The notes under the pieces are model-generated. The model was not told the DNA's origin. It did no database searches and worked only from the letters and a program-made list of their open reading frames with translations. Below are positions 6,921-13,884 of a DNA stretch of 23,661 nucleotides, piece after piece. Position numbers and translations under genes: made by a program. The stretch's first letter is position 1. Every line of letters starts with the position of its first letter. The DNA is from Clostridia bacterium. Its GTDB lineage: Bacteria; Bacillota_A; Clostridia; Christensenellales; Aristaeellaceae. The stretch lies in contig JAFQEB010000075.1 of assembly GCA_017399225.1 (NCBI GenBank), positions 1-23,661 of the forward strand, written 5' to 3'.

Positions 6921-6962
6921 AAGACCAGAGCGCCATGAAAAGCGTTCTGGTCTTCTTTTTGC
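6921..6962. terminator. Intrinsic terminator of the ABC-F operon, usable from both strands
   Basis: AAGACCAGA (6921-6929) pairs with TCTGGTCTT (6946-6954), with additional CG pairing inside, followed by CTTTTTG on the plus strand. On the minus strand the stem runs into TTTTG, so it can also stop transcripts of the convergent esterase cluster. Confidence 0.85.
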
Positions 6963-7067
6963 TTATTTCAGCATCGTGTCCCGCAGGAACCTCGCAGCCA
7001 TCTCCGGCCATACCGGGCATTTGCGGCTGCCTTGACTGCGGCTTGTGCCGGTCAGCAAGCCTTGGAC
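6963..7067 (-). pseudogene. Decayed C-terminal fragment of a paralogous esterase
   Basis: In one minus-strand frame ending at the TAA at 6963-6965, the last 30 residues run from LTGTSRSQGS through CPVWPEMAARFLRDTMLK. The intact esterase next door ends LTSTSPDQNIPECAQWPEMAARFLKQAM. The two share the identical block WPEMAARFL and the LT-x-TS lead-in, with similar spacing. At DNA level both share GCCATCTCCGGCCA. No frame upstream continues the homology as a full gene, so this appears to be the tail of a second, mostly deleted esterase copy abutting the operon terminator. Confidence 0.65.
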
Positions 7068-7079
7068 ACCGAAGGGGGT

Positions 7080-7106
7080 CAAGGGGGCGATCGGAAAGCC
7101 CCCTTG
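7080..7106. repeat. Perfect 9-bp inverted repeat between esterase and its decayed copy
   Basis: CAAGGGGGC (7080-7088) pairs with GCCCCCTTG (7098-7106) around GATCGGAAA. It lies just after the esterase stop codon on the minus strand. No T-tract follows on that strand, so it may stabilise the transcript end rather than terminate; an extra GGGGGT run just to its left could compete in pairing. Confidence 0.55.
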
Positions 7107-7116
7107 CCGCGCAACG

Positions 7117-7905
7117 TTACATCGCCTGCTTGAGGAAGCGTGCGGCCATCTCCGGCCACTGGGCGCATTCGGGGATGTTCTGGTCGGGACTCGTGCTGGT
7201 CAGCGGGTTGCACAGCGCCAGCCCATGCCCGCCCCGGGGGAAGATGTGCACCTCGGCGGCAACGCCAGCGCGGCGCAGGGCGGAGGCCATCAGCAGCGTG
7301 TTCTCCACGGGGACGGCCCCGTCCTCCCAGGTGTGCCAGAGGAAGGTGGGCGGGGTCTGGGCAGTCACCATCGCGTCCAGCGAATGCGCGGCGTGGACGG
7401 TCAGTTCCTCCGAGCCGGTCAGGTTGCGGAAGCTGCCCTGGTGGGCAAACTCGCCGCCGGTGATCACGGGGTAGCAAAGCACCATGGCGTTGGGGCGCAC
7501 CTGCTCACAGGTATAGCCGCATTCGGCCATGAAGGCCGCGTCATGCCAGCGGACGCCCAGATGGCCCGCGGCATGCCCGCCGGCGGAGAAGCCCATGACG
7601 GCGATGGCGGCGGGATCGGCTGCGTGCTCCTCCGCATGGGCGCGCACCCAGGCCACTGCGGACGCAACGTCCATCAGGGCGGCAGGATGCCGGTGGGGCG
7701 CAATGCGGTACCATACCACATAGGAGTTGAAACCCATGGCGGCAAATGTCAGTGCCACGGGCTCCGCCTCCCGGGGGGACAGGTGCTCATAGCCGCCGCC
7801 GGGGCAGATGACCACCGAGGGCCGCAGCGCGCTGGGAGCAGTCGTCAGGGCCGGGATGTATGCGTCCATGGTGCAGTAGGGAAGCTGAATGCACTGGTGC
7901 TGCAT
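7117..7905 (-). CDS. Alpha/beta hydrolase, acetyl-esterase-like
   Basis: The 262-residue cytoplasmic protein has the alpha/beta-hydrolase esterase layout: oxyanion-hole strand VVICPGGGYEH (31-41), nucleophile elbow GFSAGG (105-110) with Ser107, acid candidate Asp195 in HTWEDGAVP, and His227 in GGHGLAL. The wording matches the small acetyl-xylan or acetyl-esterase group found in polysaccharide-degrading Clostridia, which remove acetyl groups from sugars or oligosaccharides; the exact substrate is inferred. No signal peptide is visible. The ATG at 7905 is preceded by AGAAGGAAG. It follows the lipoprotein gene by 29 bases and is the last intact member of that minus-strand run. Confidence 0.85.
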   Translation of the reverse strand: MQHQCIQLPYCTMDAYIPALTTAPSALRPSVVICPGGGYEHLSPREAEPVALTFAAMGFNSYVVWYRIAPHRHPAALMDVASAVAWVRAHAEEHAADPAAIAVMGFSAGGHAAGHLGVRWHDAAFMAECGYTCEQVRPNAMVLCYPVITGGEFAHQGSFRNLTGSEELTVHAAHSLDAMVTAQTPPTFLWHTWEDGAVPVENTLLMASALRRAGVAAEVHIFPRGGHGLALCNPLTSTSPDQNIPECAQWPEMAARFLKQAM

Positions 7906-7934
7906 GGCGTTCTTCCTTCTTTCGTGGAAATGGC

Positions 7935-9239
7935 TTAGCGGAAGGGGTCTTCCTTCGTGCCGTCGCCGGCGGTGAAGGTATAGTCCTCCAGGGAAAGGGT
8001 CAGCATCGGGCGGATGCCGGGGGTCTCGTCGAGGGCGGGGATGGTCAGGCTGCCGGCGCTGCTGACGACGGGGTGGATGCCGTTTTCCAGGCTGTCCCGC
8101 AGCCAGTACAGGGCCAGGCCGTTGGCCTGCTGCACGCCCTGCGCCACGGCATAGGGGGTCGCCATGCAGCTCAGGTCGCTCAGGGAGGCCAGGTCAGCCG
8201 CCGAGGGGAGGGTGGCGCTGCTTACGGCGGTCTGCTCCGCGTCGGTCAGCAGCAGATCGGTCAGGGTGGCGGTGGGGGAGGCGTCGATGACGGATTCGCA
8301 AAGCAGCGTGACCTGTGCGCCCTGCACGCTCAGCACGCGCCACATCAGGGGGCTTTCCAGGCCGCTCTCGCCCATGGGGTATTCGCCCAGCAGAACGTAG
8401 GGCTGATTGGAAGCCTTCTCCAGAAGGAGCAGATTCGTGCCGAACCGCTGGGCGAGGGCCGCGGCCTGCTGGGCAGCTGCCGGATCGTCAATGGCCTCGT
8501 AGGCGGCGATGAGGCCGGCGGCAGTGTCAATGGTGACTTCGGCTGTGGCCTTGTCCAGCGCAAGGAAGAGCGCCGCACGGCATTGCTCGGCGCGGGCAGG
8601 GGCGTCCAGCACCTCGCCCAGGGCAAGGAATGCCTGCATTGCGCCCAGGTGATCGCCGCTCTCGCACAGGGCGTCGGCCTCGGTGTACGCTGCCTTGTTC
8701 AGGGCGGTGGTGCAGTTCTTGGCCAGCAGGGCGCTCTGACCGTAGCCGTCCAGAGATTCAAGCAGCTCCCGGGCTTCGGCATAGTCCCCCTGGGACATCA
8801 GCGCACGGGCCTGCTGCAGCGTCTTCTCGGGGATGGCGGTGCGCAGCTCGCCGGCGAACTGGTCGCTTTCGCGGAAGGTGCCAAGGCTCTCGTAGATCGC
8901 CAGGGCCTCCTCCAGCTTGCCGGCTTCCTCGCATTCCGCCGCTTCAATGAAGCGCAGGTACCTTTCGCTGCTCTTGAAGGGGATGATCTGCTTGAGGTTG
9001 GCGCGGGCAAGGGCCCATTCGCCTTCCTGCATGGCTGCAAGGGCCGAAGCGTACAGGGCGTAGTCTGCGGCTTCCTCATATTCACCCAGCTGGGAGAAGA
9101 GCTCCGCGGCGCTTTCGTAGTTTTCCGCGCCCAGATACAGCTGGGCCCGCTCGTAGTATTGCTGATTGCTGCGGTGTGTGCAGGCTGTGGCGCTCAGGCC
9201 GAGGCAGAGGACAGCCAGCAGGGTCAGGGCTTTCTTCAT
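7935..9239 (-). CDS. TPR-type lipoprotein with C-terminal DUF6273-like domain
   Basis: The 434-residue protein starts MKKALTLLAVLCLGLSATAC, a lipoprotein-type signal with the acceptor Cys at 20, although the lipobox (ATAC) lacks the usual Leu at -3. Residues about 27-270 are alanine- and glutamate-rich helix pairs with repeating patterns such as YYERAQLYLGAENYESAAELF, typical of TPR-like repeats. The C-terminal part begins YVLLGEYPMGESGLESPLMWRVL, which resembles the DUF6273 domain seen in many clostridial secreted proteins. A tether-and-scaffold role at the outer face of the membrane is likely. The ATG at 9239 is chosen for GGGAGGAA upstream and the signal peptide; the frame stays open 24 codons further. 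The ribosome site lies in a hairpin. Confidence 0.78.
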   Translation of the reverse strand: MKKALTLLAVLCLGLSATACTHRSNQQYYERAQLYLGAENYESAAELFSQLGEYEEAADYALYASALAAMQEGEWALARANLKQIIPFKSSERYLRFIEAAECEEAGKLEEALAIYESLGTFRESDQFAGELRTAIPEKTLQQARALMSQGDYAEARELLESLDGYGQSALLAKNCTTALNKAAYTEADALCESGDHLGAMQAFLALGEVLDAPARAEQCRAALFLALDKATAEVTIDTAAGLIAAYEAIDDPAAAQQAAALAQRFGTNLLLLEKASNQPYVLLGEYPMGESGLESPLMWRVLSVQGAQVTLLCESVIDASPTATLTDLLLTDAEQTAVSSATLPSAADLASLSDLSCMATPYAVAQGVQQANGLALYWLRDSLENGIHPVVSSAGSLTIPALDETPGIRPMLTLSLEDYTFTAGDGTKEDPFR

Positions 9240-9249
9240 CGTGCGATTC

Positions 9250-9301
9250 CTCCCGGAGATTGATGTATGGCCGGAGGATGTCCGGCGGATGTTTCCGGGA
9301 G
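9250..9301 (-). promoter_or_regulatory. Nested hairpin covering the lipoprotein ribosome-binding site
   Basis: On the minus-strand transcript CTCCCGGA (complement of 9294-9301) can pair with TCCGGGAG (complement of 9250-9257), enclosing a second stem GCCGGA/TCCGGC (9281-9286 with 9270-9275). The outer stem includes the GGGAG part of the ribosome site for the gene starting at 9239. Translation could therefore be damped by folding; this is inferred from pairing only. Confidence 0.45.
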
Positions 9302-9325
9302 TAGCTTGCACGGATAGGGGCTGGA

Positions 9326-10768
9326 TTATTTGTCCTCTTTTGCCTTACTGCGCCGCAGGACAGCCAGGATGCGGCGATTGCCCGTCCACATCCAGAGCAT
9401 GGCGCAGTGCGTGCAGTAGACCGCTGCGCCCAGCACGACCCGCAGCCCCAGCAGCATCCAGGGGTCAAGGTCAGCCCAGCAGGTGCCGCGCACGCCCAGG
9501 TACATGATGAAGCCGATGACGCTGTAAGTCAGCACATACCGCAGATAGCGGCCGAAGGGCAGCTCCTTGCGCAGGATGATGAACTGCACCACCGGCACTG
9601 CCAGCTCTGCTGCCATGGTGGCGATGACCGCGCCGATCGCGCCATAGGGCGGGATGAGGAGCGCATTGAGCACCACGTTTACCGCAGCGCCGGTCAGGAC
9701 GGATTTGACAAAGATATGATCCCGCTTCTGCGGCAGCACCCACTGGGTACGGATCACGTTGGCAAAGCCGATGGTCAGAAGGGTGAAGGACAGGAGGGCC
9801 ATCAGCAGGCCGGAAGCGGCAAAGGCCTCGCCGTAGAACAGGATGGCGAACTCCGGCGCAACGCTGGCCAGGCCGAAGCCCAGCGCGCAGACCATGCACA
9901 TCACCAGCTCCATGGAGGCGTCGATGTGCTTCTTGACCTCGTTCATCATGCCCTTTGCGGTCATGTGGCTGATCTTGGGCAGCATCACCGTGCCGATGGC
10001 AGAGATGAAGCCCGCGAGGCACAGGATGATCTTCTCCGCGTTCTCGTACAGGCCGGTCTGATCCATGTCGGCCAGCGCGCCGATCATCACCTTGTCCATC
10101 TGCCGGTAAACGCTGACGGCGATGACGGAGATGGACAGCAGCGCACAGGGGCGCAGGTGCCGCAGGGCCTCCTTCCAGGTAACGGATACGAGCTTTACCT
10201 TGCCGCGCAGAGAAAGGAAGCAGCTCAGGCATCCCAGGAAGGTCGCCAGCGACCAGGCAAGGCCGTAGATCCACAGATCCTCCGGCCCCTTGACGAAAAT
10301 GAACACCGCCGCTGCGGCCAGGAGCTTGGCCAGGGTGTTGCGCAGCGCAATGGGCTTGAAGCGATCCAGGCCCATCAGGCACCAGTCCACGTTGACCAGG
10401 CAGGCGGCGCTGGCGAGGGTCAGGTGCAGGGCGATCTCCTTTTCCGCCCCGGCGATGAAGGCCACATAGCCGCACCAGAGCAGCAGGGTAAAGCCTGCCA
10501 CCAGCAGCTGCATCCGCCAGATGGAGGAGAAGGTGCGGTTCAGTTGGTTGGGGTCATCCTTTGCCTGGGCGATGGCCCGGGGGCCGTAGTTTTCCAATCC
10601 CAGCATACCCACCAGGCAGAAGGTGTAGCTGATGGCCCAGGCATAGCCGTAGAGGCCCACGCCCTCCGTGCCCACCACGCGGGAAAGATAGGGCGCGGTG
10701 ACCAGGGGCAGCAGCATGGAGAACAGGCGGTAGGCCATGTTGTAGATCGTGTTTTTGCGGGTACTCAT
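9326..10768 (-). CDS. Wzx-type polysaccharide flippase (MOP/MVF superfamily)
   Basis: The 480-residue protein has about 12-14 hydrophobic segments and the N-terminal signature of O-antigen/teichoic-acid flippases (KNTIYNMAYRLFSMLLPLVTAPYLSRVVG, with GLYGYAWAISY after it). The central SVYRQMDKVMIGALADMDQTGLY and later FAILFYGEAF are also typical. Such proteins move undecaprenyl-linked oligosaccharides across the cytoplasmic membrane for surface-polymer assembly. The ATG overlaps the upstream kinase stop codon (ATGA), so the two are coupled. No polymerase or glycosyltransferase is adjacent, so this is an isolated flippase and the polymer it serves is unknown. Confidence 0.9.
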   Translation of the reverse strand: MSTRKNTIYNMAYRLFSMLLPLVTAPYLSRVVGTEGVGLYGYAWAISYTFCLVGMLGLENYGPRAIAQAKDDPNQLNRTFSSIWRMQLLVAGFTLLLWCGYVAFIAGAEKEIALHLTLASAACLVNVDWCLMGLDRFKPIALRNTLAKLLAAAAVFIFVKGPEDLWIYGLAWSLATFLGCLSCFLSLRGKVKLVSVTWKEALRHLRPCALLSISVIAVSVYRQMDKVMIGALADMDQTGLYENAEKIILCLAGFISAIGTVMLPKISHMTAKGMMNEVKKHIDASMELVMCMVCALGFGLASVAPEFAILFYGEAFAASGLLMALLSFTLLTIGFANVIRTQWVLPQKRDHIFVKSVLTGAAVNVVLNALLIPPYGAIGAVIATMAAELAVPVVQFIILRKELPFGRYLRYVLTYSVIGFIMYLGVRGTCWADLDPWMLLGLRVVLGAAVYCTHCAMLWMWTGNRRILAVLRRSKAKEDK

Positions 10769-11274
10769 TCAAGCATTTCCCCAATATTGCGTATTTGAGT
10801 AGATGTTTCAGCCACAGATAAGGCAGTGGTATCCACCTTGACAGACTGCACCTTACCGTACAGTGGCAGATAGGACAAAGCGCGGTCAAGAACGCTTGCA
10901 TCGCGTATGCCAACAGCGATATCCCGGCGAATCCGCTCCGTCAACGCTTCTGGCGAGGCGGTCAGGGACACACAGAGAACCTTCACACCCTCCAGCGGCA
11001 GCCGGGCCAGGATGTCATCGATGATCTGCTGCTGATGCATCACCCAGCAGAACACAATGTTTTCAAGTTCGCTGCACCGCAGGAAATTTCCCAGCGCGTG
11101 CGTGATGTTATCCAGCACCATGGCCTTGGTTTCGTCCGTAACGGTGAAGGGCTGCATCATCCAGCACCAGTCGCCGTCGAGAAATGCGCAGCGCGGGAGG
11201 AGGTGCATCAGCTCACGGCTGACAGTGGTTTTACCCACGCCCATCGGGCCGCCAATCATATAGAGCGTTTTCAT
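10765..11274 (-). CDS. P-loop nucleotide/sugar-kinase-like protein
   Basis: The 169-residue protein starts MKTLYMIGGPMGVGKTT, with Walker A at residues 8-17, followed by FLDGDWCWM, an acidic acceptor site like that of shikimate or nucleotide kinases. FCWVMHQQQ near residue 80 and LTERIRRDIAVGIRD near residue 110 fit the Walker B region and arginine lid. The ATG at 11274 is preferred because GGGAGA lies five bases upstream; an in-frame ATG five codons earlier has no comparable site. Its stop overlaps the flippase start, which places it at the head of the flippase-lipoprotein-esterase run. No dedicated promoter is apparent in the 68 bases after gpmI. Substrate unknown. Confidence 0.72.
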   Translation of the reverse strand: MKTLYMIGGPMGVGKTTVSRELMHLLPRCAFLDGDWCWMMQPFTVTDETKAMVLDNITHALGNFLRCSELENIVFCWVMHQQQIIDDILARLPLEGVKVLCVSLTASPEALTERIRRDIAVGIRDASVLDRALSYLPLYGKVQSVKVDTTALSVAETSTQIRNIGEMLE

Positions 11275-11293
11275 GAATTCTCCCTTCATAGGG

Positions 11294-11332
11294 AAAAGGC
11301 CGGGGTCTGCGCGGTGGCAAACTCCGACCCGG
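11294..11332 (-). terminator. Probable terminator after gpmI
   Basis: On the minus strand CCGGGTC (complement of 11326-11332) pairs with GACCCCGG, with one bulged C, and is followed by CCTTTTCCC. The T-tract is short, so partial read-through into the P-loop kinase gene is plausible, which would explain why that gene shows no promoter of its own. Confidence 0.5.
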
Positions 11333-11342
11333 ATAGATGGAA

Positions 11343-12926
11343 TTAGTGCTTCAGCATGGACTCTTCCCAGCTGGGGAAAGCCTCGATGCCCATCAGGTCA
11401 ACGATGGTGGGGGCGACATTCGCCAGGCCGAAGTGGGTGCCCTCCTTCAGCTCGTGACGGCCGTTGGGATCGTACACGATGAAGGGAACGGGGTTCAGAC
11501 TGTGGGCCGTGCGGGGGGCCACGCCGCCCTTCTTGTTCTTCTCCAGCATCTGGTCGGCATTGCCGTGGTCGGCGGTCACGCACAGGATCGCGCCAGCCTC
11601 GTCAACGGCCTTCTTGATGCGGGCCAGGCACAGGTCAACGGTCTCCACGGCGATCTCGGTGGCCAGGCAGTTGCCGGTGTGGCCGACCATGTCGCCGTTG
11701 GGGAAGTTGCAGCGGATGAAGCCGTACTTGCCGCTCTGCAGGGCAGCGATGACCAGGTCGGTCACCTCAGTGGCCTTCATCCAGGGGCACTCGTCGAAGG
11801 AGCGCACGTCGGAGGGCACTTCCTCCCAGGTCTCCAGCTCCTCAGAGAACTTTTCGGAGCGGTTGCCGTTCCAGAAATAGGTCACATGGCCGTACTTCTG
11901 GGTCTCGGAGCAGGCGTACTCGTTCACGCCGGCCTTGACCAGCAGCTCAGTGAGCGTGTCCTTGATCTCCGGAGGATTGACCAGGAACTTGTTGGGGATG
12001 TTCAGGTCGCCATCGTACTGCAGCATACCGGCGTACTTGACTGCCGGCACCACGCCGCGGTCGAACTTGTCGAAGGACGCGTCGCCGTCGAAGGCCATCG
12101 AAATTTCCTGGGCGCGGTCGCCGCGGAAGTTGTACAGGATGACGGAGTCGCCGTCGGCCATGGTGCCAACGGGCTCGCCGTCCTTGGCGATGACGAAGGC
12201 GGGCAGATCCTGGTCGATCACGCCGGTCTCAGCGCGGTAGGTCTCGATCGCCTCGGTGGCGGAGTTGAACTGGCGGCCCTGGCCGTGCACATGCACATTC
12301 CAGCCGGCCTCGACCATCGCCCAGTTGGCCTGGTAGCGGTCCATGGTGACCTTCATGCGGCCGCCGCCGGAGGCGATGCAGCCGTCGAAGTCGCCGTCGT
12401 TCAGGGTGGCCAGCACGTCCTCCAGCTGCTGGACGTACTCCAGTGCAGAGGTGGCGGGCACATCGCGGCCATCCAGCAGGATGTGGCAGCGCACACGCTT
12501 CACGCCCTCGACCTTCGCCTGCTTGAGCATGGCGATCAGGTGGGAGATGTTGGAGTGCACATTGCCGTCGGACAGCAGGCCGATGAAGTGCAGGGTGCTG
12601 TGGTGGTTCTTCACCTGACCGACCAGCTCCTGCCAGGTCTCGGACGCATAGATCTTGCCGGACTCGATGCTTTCGTTGACCAGCTTCGCGCCCTGGGAGT
12701 ACACCTGACCGCAGCCCAGCGCGTTGTGGCCGACCTCGGAGTTGCCCATGTCGTCATCAGAGGGCAGACCGACGGCGGCGCCGTGGGCCTTGATGACCTG
12801 CCAGGGGTGGTTGGCCTTCAGCTCGTCCAGGGTGGGGGTGGTGGCGGACATGACCATATTGCCAAGGGTTTCGGGGGTTTCGCCCACGCCGTCCATGACG
12901 ACGAGGACAACAGGCTTCTTTTCCAT
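11343..12926 (-). CDS. gpmI: 2,3-bisphosphoglycerate-independent phosphoglycerate mutase
   Basis: The 527-residue enzyme interconverts 3- and 2-phosphoglycerate in glycolysis, using a metal-bound phosphoserine. The start MEKKPVVLVVMDGVGETPETLG gives the first metal ligand Asp12; GNSEVGHNALG holds the catalytic Ser63; the middle has HVHGQGRQF; later come NFPNGDMVGHTG and TADHGNADQM with the second set of metal ligands, and LNPVPFIVYD near the C-terminus. The length is slightly above the roughly 510 residues usual for the family. The ATG at 12926 is supported by GAGGAGG about eight bases upstream and a strong promoter behind it. It is monocistronic or weakly read through into the next minus-strand genes. 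Confidence 0.96.
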   Translation of the reverse strand: MEKKPVVLVVMDGVGETPETLGNMVMSATTPTLDELKANHPWQVIKAHGAAVGLPSDDDMGNSEVGHNALGCGQVYSQGAKLVNESIESGKIYASETWQELVGQVKNHHSTLHFIGLLSDGNVHSNISHLIAMLKQAKVEGVKRVRCHILLDGRDVPATSALEYVQQLEDVLATLNDGDFDGCIASGGGRMKVTMDRYQANWAMVEAGWNVHVHGQGRQFNSATEAIETYRAETGVIDQDLPAFVIAKDGEPVGTMADGDSVILYNFRGDRAQEISMAFDGDASFDKFDRGVVPAVKYAGMLQYDGDLNIPNKFLVNPPEIKDTLTELLVKAGVNEYACSETQKYGHVTYFWNGNRSEKFSEELETWEEVPSDVRSFDECPWMKATEVTDLVIAALQSGKYGFIRCNFPNGDMVGHTGNCLATEIAVETVDLCLARIKKAVDEAGAILCVTADHGNADQMLEKNKKGGVAPRTAHSLNPVPFIVYDPNGRHELKEGTHFGLANVAPTIVDLMGIEAFPSWEESMLKH

Positions 12927-12980
12927 GGGAAGTGCCTCCTCAATATATGTCGATGGGTGTTGCATACTTAACCATCCTAT

Positions 12981-13009
12981 AGAATACGGCATTTTTACAG
13001 GATTGTCAA
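12981..13009 (-). promoter_or_regulatory. gpmI: gpmI promoter
   Basis: On the minus strand TTGACA (13009-13004) and TATTCT (12986-12981) are 17 bases apart. Transcription would start near 12974, giving a leader of about 48 bases with the GAGGAGG site. The -35 hexamer is one arm of an inverted repeat, TGTCAA-GATG-TTGACA (13004-13019), which may be an operator. Confidence 0.75.
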
Positions 13010-13053
13010 GATGTTGACAGGCGGAAGCGTTGGAGTTCGTGTGCAGAGCTTTC

Positions 13054-13791
13054 TCAGTAAAACTGCTCCACGATAATGATGCTTTCATCGCTCTCATCGC
13101 GGAAATAGTACTGTTTTGCTTCGCCGCCATGGATGGACTTGCTGCCTGTGTAAACGGCGGGCTTGCCATCCTTGCCCAGGGGCCACTCGCCGGACTGAAT
13201 CCACTGCGGACGGCCCTTGTCCGAGCGGAAGGCCTCTCTGATGGCGGCCTTGATGGCCTTCTTGCGTTCGGCCTTCTTCATGGTGTCAGGAAATTGAGGG
13301 ATAATTTGCGTGTTGATGTACAACTCGCCCTCGCCACCCATCAGGTATTCCGGGATCACATCCAGAGCAAAACAATACGCCTGGTGATACTTGTCATCGT
13401 AAGGAATCGACTGGTCGACCTGATAATGCAGCGCGTAAAGTTCATTGTAGAACTCTGATGCACCCTCCGCCGAACGGACATCATGGGTCACCTGACGGAA
13501 ACTATAGGTCAGCAACTTCCGCACGGAATCATAGGGGCTGTTGCCATAGGGAACCCCCGGATACGCCGCCGGATTCAGCAGATACGAAACACCGTTGTCC
13601 TGCTCGAATTCTGTACCATTGGGCAGCGTCGCGGGATAGCCGCGCAGCTTGGTCAACCCCCGCTCCTTCGCGTCATCCACAATTCCCTGCAAAAAGTCAT
13701 TGATTTCAAGCTGCTCGTCGTACAGCTTGCGGAAGCTGATGATATCCATCTCGCCCCGCAGGAAAGATGCAATCGTTTCTTGGGCGTTCAT
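13054..13791 (-). CDS. Unrecognised 245-residue soluble protein
   Basis: The protein begins MNAQETIASFLRGEMDIISF and has no signal peptide or membrane segment. The first 50 residues look helical (FRKLYDEQLEINDFLQGIVDDAK). The middle is aromatic and polar (YPGVPYGNSPYDSVRKLL), and the C-terminal third contains QWIQSGEWPLGKDGKPAVY followed by a strand-rich end, ESIIIVEQFY. I know of similar hypothetical proteins in Clostridia but cannot name a domain or role. AGGAGG lies six bases before the ATG. It is placed after the xylB terminator without a visible promoter of its own, so it depends on read-through or an unseen signal. Confidence 0.75.
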   Translation of the reverse strand: MNAQETIASFLRGEMDIISFRKLYDEQLEINDFLQGIVDDAKERGLTKLRGYPATLPNGTEFEQDNGVSYLLNPAAYPGVPYGNSPYDSVRKLLTYSFRQVTHDVRSAEGASEFYNELYALHYQVDQSIPYDDKYHQAYCFALDVIPEYLMGGEGELYINTQIIPQFPDTMKKAERKKAIKAAIREAFRSDKGRPQWIQSGEWPLGKDGKPAVYTGSKSIHGGEAKQYYFRDESDESIIIVEQFY

Positions 13792-13807
13792 GATAAACCT
13801 CCTGCTG

Positions 13808-13841
13808 AAAAGAGGACGGCCTCCACCCGGAAGCCGTCCTC
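13808..13841 (-). terminator. Intrinsic terminator after xylB
   Basis: GAGGACGGC pairs with GCCGTCCTC (13833-13841 with 13812-13820) around a 12-base loop, followed on the minus strand by TTTTC. It ends only five bases before the AGGAGG site of the next gene, so it could also mask or expose that site and act as an attenuator. Confidence 0.75.
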
Positions 13842-13848
13842 CACTCTC

Positions 13849-13883
13849 AATTCCGAATTACGAATTCCGCATTCCGAATTCCA
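13849..13883. repeat. Five 7-bp imperfect tandem repeats (AATTCCG type)
   Basis: The units are AATTCCG, AATTACG, AATTCCG, CATTCCG and AATTCCA, running without spacing from 13849 to 13883. They begin immediately after the xylB stop codon on the minus strand and end eight bases before the terminator stem. Two GAATTC sites are created by the repeats. The base content is far more AT-rich than the flanking genes. Confidence 0.8.
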
Positions 13884-13884
13884 T

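Noticed and set aside
7860..9263. Long plus-strand open frame opposite the TPR lipoprotein
   Set aside because: Gly/Gln/Leu-rich shadow of an alanine-rich gene. The minus-strand frame has a signal peptide and a good ribosome site.
11337..12971. Long plus-strand open frame opposite gpmI
   Set aside because: It mirrors the codons of the well-supported phosphoglycerate mutase and shows no domain or ribosome site of its own.
13014..13042. Plus-strand promoter starting at TTGACA 13014-13019
   Set aside because: The expected -10 position reads TCGTGT, and it would face the 3' end of a minus-strand gene.
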